DNA of 11,263 nucleotides from JADFSZ01 sp022560555 [NCBI: PVC group bacterium] (GTDB lineage: Bacteria; GCA-001730085; JADFSZ01): positions 1-11,263 of the forward strand of contig JADFSZ010000040.1 of the NCBI GenBank assembly GCA_022560555.1. The letters run 5' to 3'. Position numbers and translations under genes: made by a program. Below are positions 6,684 through 11,263 of the stretch, one piece after another; the stretch's first letter is position 1, and each line of letters starts with the position of its first letter. The notes below the pieces were generated by a model. That model saw only the letters and a program-made list of their open reading frames with translations, searched no databases and was not told the origin of the DNA.

Positions 6684-7537
6684 ATGCGAGACCGTTTTTT
6701 GGTGGATTTTTTTGATGGGGAGGTGCTAATGGTTTTCTGATCCAAGGTACCCGGTTTTAAGAGCATGTCGATTTCACCGAGAAACACCTGAGTTCGAATA
6801 CGGACAGGAACACGTTTTTCATCATTGGACATCCACAGGACAATCCCGTTTTTGGTGATCTCATTATCACCGTTGGGAACAATTTTTTCCACGTCCACTT
6901 CCACACGGATGGTGTCAAAAACACCCCGGTTGCGAATTTCAATTTCTTCTTTTTCTTTGGCATGAACTCGTAATTTATAGTGCTTTTTATTCGAATCGAC
7001 ATAAAAATCCACATGAGTTCCTATTTCGAGATCCACCATTCGAAACAAATAAAAGCTGGACAGGGTATCTTTGGACTTTTCCATAACCTGAATTTCTTCT
7101 TCACCGGATTTTTCAACATATTTGGCAGTCCCCATTTCGGGATTATACGTCACAACCTGGTCTTTCTCATAATGTCCTTCCCGAAGGCGCTTTTCATATC
7201 TTAAAGAGTATAATTCTTTCGCGTCCGCGATTGATTCAATTCGATCCCGAACCTCATAAAATACGGACAAAAACCGGTTCGATTCGGCCGTGAGAACAAA
7301 ATGAAACGCTTCCTTTCCCTCATACTCGATCATATCAAGAATTTCCATCTTAATCTCACCGCACGGAATTCCCGACCAATACACATCATAAAGCAGAACC
7401 TCTCCCGGATGCAAAAAGTCTATGGCCGAAGGCCTATCCGGAGCCTCCGCAAAAGCATTTGAAAAAACACAGGCCATGCCGAGAAGGCAGCAAATCTTAA
7501 TTGTTAAGAAAAATTTCACACGCTTTGAAAACATCAT
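6680..7537 (-). CDS. DUF3108 family secreted/periplasmic protein
   Basis: From ATG 7537 the product is 285 residues. A basic-plus-hydrophobic N-terminus (FSKRVKFF then LTIKICCLLGMACVF) ends in FSNAFA, a likely signal peptidase I site near residue 30, so it is exported. The body is soluble and beta-rich. LHPGEVLLYDVYWSGIPCGEI and the late GIVLWMSNDEKRVPVRI followed by LLKPG fit the DUF3108 pattern (G-E-L-x-Y-x-v-x-w-G-i, then a WMS-D-x-x-R-x-PV segment). The biochemical role is unknown. The tail after residue 265 is Lys/Ser-rich and probably disordered. Other starts are GTG 7543 and ATG 7534; I prefer 7537 because a GAG lies 5 nt ahead of it. All of them lie inside the 3' end of the GT9 gene, so translation is probably coupled. 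The stop codons of this gene and of the convergent RND gene overlap by 4 bp, with no terminator visible between them. Confidence 0.82.
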   Translation of the reverse strand: MMFSKRVKFFLTIKICCLLGMACVFSNAFAEAPDRPSAIDFLHPGEVLLYDVYWSGIPCGEIKMEILDMIEYEGKEAFHFVLTAESNRFLSVFYEVRDRIESIADAKELYSLRYEKRLREGHYEKDQVVTYNPEMGTAKYVEKSGEEEIQVMEKSKDTLSSFYLFRMVDLEIGTHVDFYVDSNKKHYKLRVHAKEKEEIEIRNRGVFDTIRVEVDVEKIVPNGDNEITKNGIVLWMSNDEKRVPVRIRTQVFLGEIDMLLKPGTLDQKTISTSPSKKSTKKRSRI

Positions 7538-8519
7538 CCACACTCAATTTCTTCATACAGTCATGGGTTTGAATCGGACATACCTTCTTAAAACAGGGCC
7601 GGCACTCAACATTCGTTTTTACGATCCGGCATTGATCCGTATTCGGACCGGTCAATTCATCTGACGTCGGGCCGAATAAAGCTACTATGGGGGTGCCCAA
7701 AGCGGCAGCTAAATGCATCGGGCCCGAATCATTCGTGACAAAAAGCCGGGATTTGGATACAAGAGTTATGAGCTCTTCCATCTTCAACGCTTTGGAGCCC
7801 AAAAAATTCACGGTCTTTTTCCCCATCCCATCATCAAGAAGATGCTGAATATGTTGATCTTCCGGGGCCCCGACAAATATGACCTTATGTGACACAAGAG
7901 CCACAATTCGATGGGCCAGTTCGATAAAAGATTGAATGGGCCAATTTTTGGTCACCCACCGTGAAGTCGGGCACAATAATATAATGTCTTTCCCTTTTTG
8001 ACAACCCTCCATCAAAAGCTTCTTTTCCAGGCCTTCCCAATTATTTTGCCGCGGGATATAAAAAGGCAGTTTATCCGGGGCCGCGTCCGAAACCAAGAGC
8101 CCGTATCGCTTTGCGGCATTGATCGGACGAGCGGACACATCAACTTTTCGGGTGTAAAACTTGGGGGCGCCTTCCCGGGCATTCGAAAAACCGACACGCT
8201 CTTTAGCCCCGCTCAAAAAGGCAATGAGTCCCGACAAAAACAATCCTTGGGCATCAATCACACGATCAAACCGTTCGCCCCGAAGCTGACGAATGAGGTG
8301 AATAAAATTTTTCAACCATAAAACCGGCGGCTGCTTTTTAGGTTTGCGCAGCAAAAATATTTTATCAATCGACGGGTTCCCTTTCAAGAACACTTCATAT
8401 TGAGGCTCAACCAGCCAGGAGACGGTCTCTTCGCCGTTTCTCTCCTTAATGATTTTTGCAAGCGGCGTCGCCTGGATAACATCTCCAAGCGAGCTGTATT
8501 TAATAATAAGTGTTTTCAT
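7497..8519 (-). CDS. Glycosyltransferase family 9 (ADP-heptose:LPS heptosyltransferase-like)
   Basis: The 340-residue protein matches GT9 in length and motifs. KYSSLGDVIQATPL (7-20) contains the Asp (D13) that serves as catalytic base in WaaC/WaaF-type enzymes. SRWVTKNWP (186-194) is the donor phosphate region. VTNDSGPMHLAAALGTPIVALFGPT (261-285) is the C-domain donor-sugar motif. A C-terminal cluster C306/C309/C314/C321 (CRPC...CP...HDCM) is common in heptosyltransferase II relatives. It would add a heptose, or another sugar, to LPS core or a comparable glycan at the cytoplasmic face of the inner membrane. The exact donor cannot be told. ATG 8519 lies 20 bp inside the wecB 3' end, and its 3' end overlaps the DUF3108 gene, so the three genes form one tightly packed operon. 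No membrane segment or signal peptide is visible, as expected. Confidence 0.92.
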   Translation of the reverse strand: MKTLIIKYSSLGDVIQATPLAKIIKERNGEETVSWLVEPQYEVFLKGNPSIDKIFLLRKPKKQPPVLWLKNFIHLIRQLRGERFDRVIDAQGLFLSGLIAFLSGAKERVGFSNAREGAPKFYTRKVDVSARPINAAKRYGLLVSDAAPDKLPFYIPRQNNWEGLEKKLLMEGCQKGKDIILLCPTSRWVTKNWPIQSFIELAHRIVALVSHKVIFVGAPEDQHIQHLLDDGMGKKTVNFLGSKALKMEELITLVSKSRLFVTNDSGPMHLAAALGTPIVALFGPTSDELTGPNTDQCRIVKTNVECRPCFKKVCPIQTHDCMKKLSVDDVFKACEIFLNN

Positions 8520-9597
8520 GACAAAATGTTTCCGTAATCACATTGACAATTTTCTCGGCGGCATTTGCGTCCCCGTAAAGCCGGGAAAACCTTTTGCCTT
8601 TTTTCACGTTTTTGACGCTCATGCGAATTTGATCCGTTTCCACCGGGACCAGTCGATTCCACTTCGTTTTTATGGTTTCGACCCATTCCGTTGAATCCCG
8701 AAGAGTTAAACACGGCACACCAAGCATATAAGCTTCCTTTTGCAGGCCTCCGGAATCCGTCACAACCATTTTCCCTCCGGATACCAGAGCCATAAAATCA
8801 ATGTACCCTAAGGGATCGATGCGTCGAAGTCTCGGGCCAAACTCCTTTAAAACGTTATCAAAAATGATTTCACTAAGAATATTTTTTGTCCGCGGATGCA
8901 CGGGAAATACAAACATTTCGCCTGACTGAGATAAGCCTTCAAGAATATTGCGCAGGTTCTTGCGTTTGTCAACATTTCCTTGGCGATGGATCGTAAGAAC
9001 GGAGTATCCTTTTTCTTTGAGCCCCCACTGATGGATTATGACGGGCTTACGTTCACGGACAACAGGTTCAAACCGGCAAAAAATGTCATACATCACATCC
9101 CCGACAAGATGGGTTTTCTTTGAAAATCCTTCCTGTTCTAAGTTTTTAACGGCTTGAGCTGTCGGAGCAAAAAGAAGCGTGGAGACACAATCAACAAGAA
9201 TGCGATTTACTTCTTCGGGCATACTTCGATCAAAAGATCGAAGACCCGCTTCCACATGGATCACCGGAATTTTATTTTGACTGGCAACAAGAGCTCCGGC
9301 CAGCGTCGAATTGGTATCTCCGTACACCAACACGGCATCAGGCTTCTCTTCCTGCATCACTTTATCCAGCTTCCGAACCATGAAACCGACTTGTTCGGCA
9401 TGAGTCCCCCCGGAGATCCCAAGATCATAATCCGGACGGGGAATATTCAATTCACGAAAAAATAATTCGGACATATTAAAATCAAAATGTTGTCCGGTAT
9501 GAACAAGACATTCCGAATGCTGTTTTCGGATCAAACCGGAAACAGCCGAAGCTTTGATAAATTGCGGCCGAGCTCCTAAAACGGTCATGATCTTCAT
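8500..9597 (-). CDS. wecB: UDP-N-acetylglucosamine 2-epimerase (non-hydrolysing)
   Basis: The 365-residue product interconverts UDP-GlcNAc and UDP-ManNAc in the cytoplasm, feeding surface polysaccharides. Signatures run in order: GARPQFIK (8-15), HTGQHFD (33-39), VYGDTNST (91-98, D94), VIHVEAGLRSFDRSMPEEVNR (112-132, with E116 and E128/E129), APTAQAVKNL, TIHRQGN (202-208, H204), FPVHPRT (231-237) and TDSGGLQKEA (280-289). These match the Asp/Glu/Glu/His catalytic set of E. coli WecB. One deviation: the usual HRxEN is HRQGN here, with Gly (GGA) for Glu at 207. ATG 9597 has AAGGAG 9 nt upstream. It heads the wecB-GT9-DUF3108 cluster. No ManNAc dehydrogenase (wecC) is in the window, so the further fate of UDP-ManNAc is open. 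An intrinsic terminator lies directly upstream in what would be its leader. Confidence 0.94.
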   Translation of the reverse strand: MKIMTVLGARPQFIKASAVSGLIRKQHSECLVHTGQHFDFNMSELFFRELNIPRPDYDLGISGGTHAEQVGFMVRKLDKVMQEEKPDAVLVYGDTNSTLAGALVASQNKIPVIHVEAGLRSFDRSMPEEVNRILVDCVSTLLFAPTAQAVKNLEQEGFSKKTHLVGDVMYDIFCRFEPVVRERKPVIIHQWGLKEKGYSVLTIHRQGNVDKRKNLRNILEGLSQSGEMFVFPVHPRTKNILSEIIFDNVLKEFGPRLRRIDPLGYIDFMALVSGGKMVVTDSGGLQKEAYMLGVPCLTLRDSTEWVETIKTKWNRLVPVETDQIRMSVKNVKKGKRFSRLYGDANAAEKIVNVITETFCHENTYY

Positions 9598-9612
9598 TGT
9601 TTCTCACTCCTT

Positions 9613-9640
9613 GAAACAAAAATGCGGCGTTTCCGCCGCG
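9613..9640 (-). terminator. Intrinsic terminator immediately upstream of the wecB ribosome site
   Basis: On the minus strand GCGGCG and CGCCGC (9639-9634 and 9629-9624) form a perfect 6-bp GC stem closed by a GAAA tetraloop, followed by ATTTTTG. It is about 214 bp after the cyclic-nucleotide-binding gene and ends only a few nucleotides before the wecB Shine-Dalgarno (AAGGAG). There is no room for a promoter between it and wecB. It must therefore be read through, or act as an attenuator. Confidence 0.7.
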
Positions 9641-9656
9641 ATCCAAAGATTTTCCA

Positions 9657-9840
9657 CCACAGAGTTCACAGAGCACACAAAGAAAAGCATTCAAAATATT
9701 TTCTTTCGGAAAAACTCGAAATGCCTCAAATAATATTGAATTCAATTCTTTGCTTTTACAATTGCAATTTTTTATTTTTTGAAATTTTTTTGGGGTTTAA
9801 TGAACCTTGAATTTCTCTGTGATCTCCGTGTTCTCTGTGG
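9657..9840. repeat. 184-bp element bounded by inverted NNCACAGAG arrays
   Basis: The left arm (9657-9686) starts CCACAGAG, TTCACAGAG, CACACAAAG. The right arm (9811-9840), read on the minus strand, starts CCACAGAG, AACACGGAG, ATCACAGAG. The two 30-bp arms match at about 23 of 30 positions, and each is built from about three 9-bp NNCACAGAG units. Between them lies very AT-rich DNA with no gene. Repeats of CACAGAG type are known to me as dispersed non-coding elements in several bacterial genomes. No transposase is present, so this would be a non-autonomous, MITE- or REP-like element. A poor promoter-like pair (TTGTAA at 9761-9756, CAATAT at 9738-9733) lies inside it on the wecB strand. Confidence 0.6.
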
Positions 9841-9853
9841 TTAATGGCAATAT

Positions 9854-10324
9854 CTACACCAGCCCCCAACTCACGTTATCTAAAAGCCGTTGATTGGTTT
9901 GTCGTATACGCCCGCACACCAAACGAGCCAGATTGCGCATCACAATATACCCGAATCGATGATCCGCTTCCAATAATGTCAAGAACTCCTCACGTTCAAT
10001 GATAATGAATTTCGAGGCTTTGGAGCATCGCGCCGTTGCCGATCGCGCCCCGGTATCAATTAACGCAAGTTCTCCGAAAACATCTCCCGGACACATCTTT
10101 CTGATCGGCACAAACTCTTCGGGGGAAATGAGCTCAATCTGTATCGCGACTTCTCCCTCCAGAACAATATACAGCTCTTTTCCTATACTTTGCTCAATGA
10201 ACACAATGTCATTTTCTTTTTTCTCACTCGTTTTACAAATGGACTCGACCTTCTCAATATCTTTATCGGTCAGGCCTTCGAAAATAGAAACTTTTTTTAA
10301 GAAATCCACCCGGGCTTTAGACAT
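9854..10324 (-). CDS. Stand-alone cyclic nucleotide-binding domain protein
   Basis: The 156-residue protein is essentially one CRP/PKA-type cNMP-binding beta-roll (about residues 9-120) plus a C-terminal helix. LEGEVAIQIE (55-64), CPGDVFGELALID (78-90) and RSATARC (94-100) form the phosphate-binding cassette: E85 and R94 are the residues that hold the ribose and phosphate in cAMP binders, so nucleotide binding is credible. There is no helix-turn-helix after the domain and no membrane segment. It is therefore a sensor module or partner protein rather than a transcription factor. It ends with TAG at 9854-9856. It lies 22 nt downstream of the DUF502 gene on the same strand, almost certainly co-transcribed. 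No Shine-Dalgarno is visible before ATG 10324, so expression may depend on re-initiation after DUF502. Which nucleotide binds is unknown. Confidence 0.88.
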   Translation of the reverse strand: MSKARVDFLKKVSIFEGLTDKDIEKVESICKTSEKKENDIVFIEQSIGKELYIVLEGEVAIQIELISPEEFVPIRKMCPGDVFGELALIDTGARSATARCSKASKFIIIEREEFLTLLEADHRFGYIVMRNLARLVCGRIRQTNQRLLDNVSWGLV

Positions 10325-10346
10325 AATGACTATTTTTCATAAAGTG

Positions 10347-10961
10347 TTATTCATCAAATTTTTTCTCGGGGACAAGGATTCCTCCGGACACAACCATTTT
10401 CACGGCTTCTTCAACAGACCAATTCGTCAGGATGACTTTTTCCTGCGGGACAATCTCCATCATGCCGCTTGTCGGATTAGGCGTTGTGGGCACAAATACT
10501 TGATAATATTTATTCCCTTTGGAATCTTCGGAGCTCCCTGTAACAAACGCAACCACCCTCAAGCCGGGATGAGGATATTCAATCAGGACAACTTTTTTAT
10601 ACGTAATTGTGTCCTCCGGAGAAAAGGTGGTCATAAGCTGCTTCGATGAGCGGTATATCGTCCCGACAATCGGAGCCCGATAAATCATACGCTCAAAGTA
10701 GCTCAAAAAAGATTTCCCGATAACATTCCTCGTAATCATTCCGGCCAACCCAAGAAGGAGCAGCATAACGATCACACCGATTCCCGGAATCGGAATATTC
10801 ACATACTGATGAATGATAGGACTCAATCCATTCAAAAAATTAAAAATAAATTTCACAACGATAATCGTCGCGCCGAACGGAATCAGCACAATGATTCCCG
10901 TAATAATATTTTTTTTGATTCCTTGAAAAACTCTTTTCCAAAATTTCGGTTTTTCTTTCAT
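10347..10961 (-). CDS. DUF502 family inner-membrane protein
   Basis: From ATG 10961 the product is 204 residues, the usual DUF502 length. A basic N-terminus (KEKPKFWKRVFQGIKK) precedes two membrane helices (about 18-40 and 57-77, IIVLIPFGATIIV and IGVIVMLLLLGLAGMI). The soluble domain carries family landmarks: RAPIVGTIYRSSKQL, a VVLIEYPHPGLRVVAFVTG segment, and YQVFVPTTPNPTSGMMEIVP. Function is not established for the family. A longer frame opens at ATG 11090, but its extra 43 residues span a good promoter at 11004-11031 and look unlike the family, so I chose 10961, preceded by AAGGGA 9 nt away. It pairs with the cyclic-nucleotide-binding gene 22 nt downstream, which suggests, without proof, a common role in a nucleotide-responsive membrane process. 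Confidence 0.88.
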   Translation of the reverse strand: MKEKPKFWKRVFQGIKKNIITGIIVLIPFGATIIVVKFIFNFLNGLSPIIHQYVNIPIPGIGVIVMLLLLGLAGMITRNVIGKSFLSYFERMIYRAPIVGTIYRSSKQLMTTFSPEDTITYKKVVLIEYPHPGLRVVAFVTGSSEDSKGNKYYQVFVPTTPNPTSGMMEIVPQEKVILTNWSVEEAVKMVVSGGILVPEKKFDE

Positions 10962-11003
10962 CGATCTTAATCCCTTGGCGGTATATACGTGAGAGAAGGA
11001 ACC

Positions 11004-11031
11004 ATTATAGCGAGACGGCTCAATTTTGCAA
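11004..11031 (-). promoter_or_regulatory. Sigma-70-type promoter of the DUF502-cNMP operon
   Basis: Minus strand: TTGCAA (11031-11026), 16-nt spacer, perfect TATAAT (11009-11004). Transcription would start near 10997, giving a leader of about 36 nt before ATG 10961. This supports the shorter DUF502 start. Confidence 0.7.
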
Positions 11032-11103
11032 ACAAAACGCGGAGGTCTCTCATCAGGGAAATTTTTGAGATCAGAGGGAGAATGTATCAAATTTTAACTG
11101 TTT

Positions 11104-11148
11104 AAAATAAAAAAGCTTAGAGTGTATCCATTCCGGATCGCCCTAAGC
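11104..11148 (-). terminator. Intrinsic terminator after the right-edge partial gene
   Basis: On the minus strand GCTTAG (11148-11143) pairs with CTAAGC (11120-11115). An upper ATCC/GGAT stem lies inside. TTTTTT-A-TTTT follows directly. It sits about 22 nt after the partial gene's stop and separates it from the DUF502 promoter. Confidence 0.75.
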
Positions 11149-11169
11149 CAATAGAACATTGGTAAGTGT

Positions 11170-11263
11170 TTAGCGGATCACTTCCCGGTAGGTGTAATAT
11201 CCCGGATGGTAGTTGCCATCAATGTCATATCCTCCGGGCATCCACGTCCGTTCCTGAGCCCGG
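11170..11263 (-). CDS. C-terminal 30 residues of an unidentified W/Y/P/G-rich protein
   Basis: Only the end is present: the frame enters from the right edge and stops with TAA at 11172-11170. The visible residues include WMPGGYD, then GNYHPGYY and a YREVIR end. Spaced W/Y-x-PG-Y units of this kind occur in small exported or lipoprotein-like proteins with WxPGxY repeats. The N-terminus is outside the window, so neither export nor family can be confirmed. It has its own terminator and is not in an operon with the DUF502 gene. Confidence 0.65.
   Translation of the reverse strand, partial: RAQERTWMPGGYDIDGNYHPGYYTYREVIR

Noticed and set aside
9482-9810. Open frames through the CACAGAG repeat (Cys/Leu-rich translation such as LCVLCELCGG)
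   Set aside because: This is what CACAGAG-type repeats give when translated. There is no start signal, and the frame runs into wecB.
9657-9840. Short repeats considered as a CRISPR array
   Set aside because: The units are 9 bp, tandem without spacers, and in opposite orientation at the two ends. There are no cas genes.
10325-10346. Mini-ORF MKNSHYV between the DUF502 and cNMP genes
   Set aside because: It has no ribosome site, unlike the leader ORF at 1742. Chance is the simpler explanation.
10962-11090. N-terminal extension of the DUF502 gene from ATG 11090
   Set aside because: It spans a TTGCAA-16-TATAAT promoter and adds residues atypical of the family. The internal ATG 10961 has a ribosome site and gives normal length.

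Overview
The window reads as ordinary chromosomal DNA of a Gram-negative (diderm) bacterium. It encodes an outer-membrane beta-barrel with a signal peptide and a C-terminal Phe, an RND/MMPL exporter, and surface-polysaccharide enzymes (WecB, a GT9 glycosyltransferase). The porin resembles alginate-export-type porins, which I associate with Omnitrophota and some Deltaproteobacteria-like lineages. I lean towards Omnitrophota, but the window has no rRNA or other marker to settle it.

Layout. (1) Positions 1-1704, minus strand: the N-terminal third of shikimate dehydrogenase (aroE, runs off the left edge), preceded by a multi-spanning GT39/PMT_2-type glycosyltransferase. That gene is clearly AT-richer than its neighbours. 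It appears to have its own promoter with an inverted repeat over the -35, and a 12-codon leader ORF whose stop overlaps its ATG. (2) 1812-3406, minus: the porin gene, closed by a textbook intrinsic terminator. (3) 3407-3908: 502 bp with no protein gene. It holds a near-consensus minus-strand promoter (TTGACA-16-TATAAT) followed by about 170 nt that fold into a long interrupted rod. This is either a 6S-like small RNA or a long structured leader of the porin mRNA. It also holds the promoter of the next gene. (4) 3909-6683, plus: a 924-residue RND/MMPL exporter, the only plus-strand gene. (5) 6680-9597, minus: wecB, a GT9 glycosyltransferase and a DUF3108 secreted protein, each overlapping the next; the last converges on the RND gene with a 4-bp overlap. 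(6) 9613-9840: an intrinsic terminator directly upstream of the wecB ribosome-binding site, and a 184-bp element bounded by imperfect inverted arrays of NNCACAGAG. (7) 9854-11031, minus: a stand-alone cyclic-nucleotide-binding protein downstream of a DUF502 membrane protein, with a good promoter. (8) Right edge: the last 30 codons of an unidentified W/Y/P/G-rich protein with its terminator.

Working together: most genes concern the envelope. WecB makes UDP-ManNAc, GT9 and GT39-type enzymes glycosylate envelope components, the porin and RND protein move solutes or lipids across the two membranes, and DUF3108 is periplasmic. I found no mobile-element gene, CRISPR array, tRNA or rRNA, and no obvious novel multi-gene system. 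The most interesting parts are the non-coding ones: the structured transcript upstream of the porin, the leader peptide before the GT39-type gene, and the terminator plus repeat element in the wecB leader.
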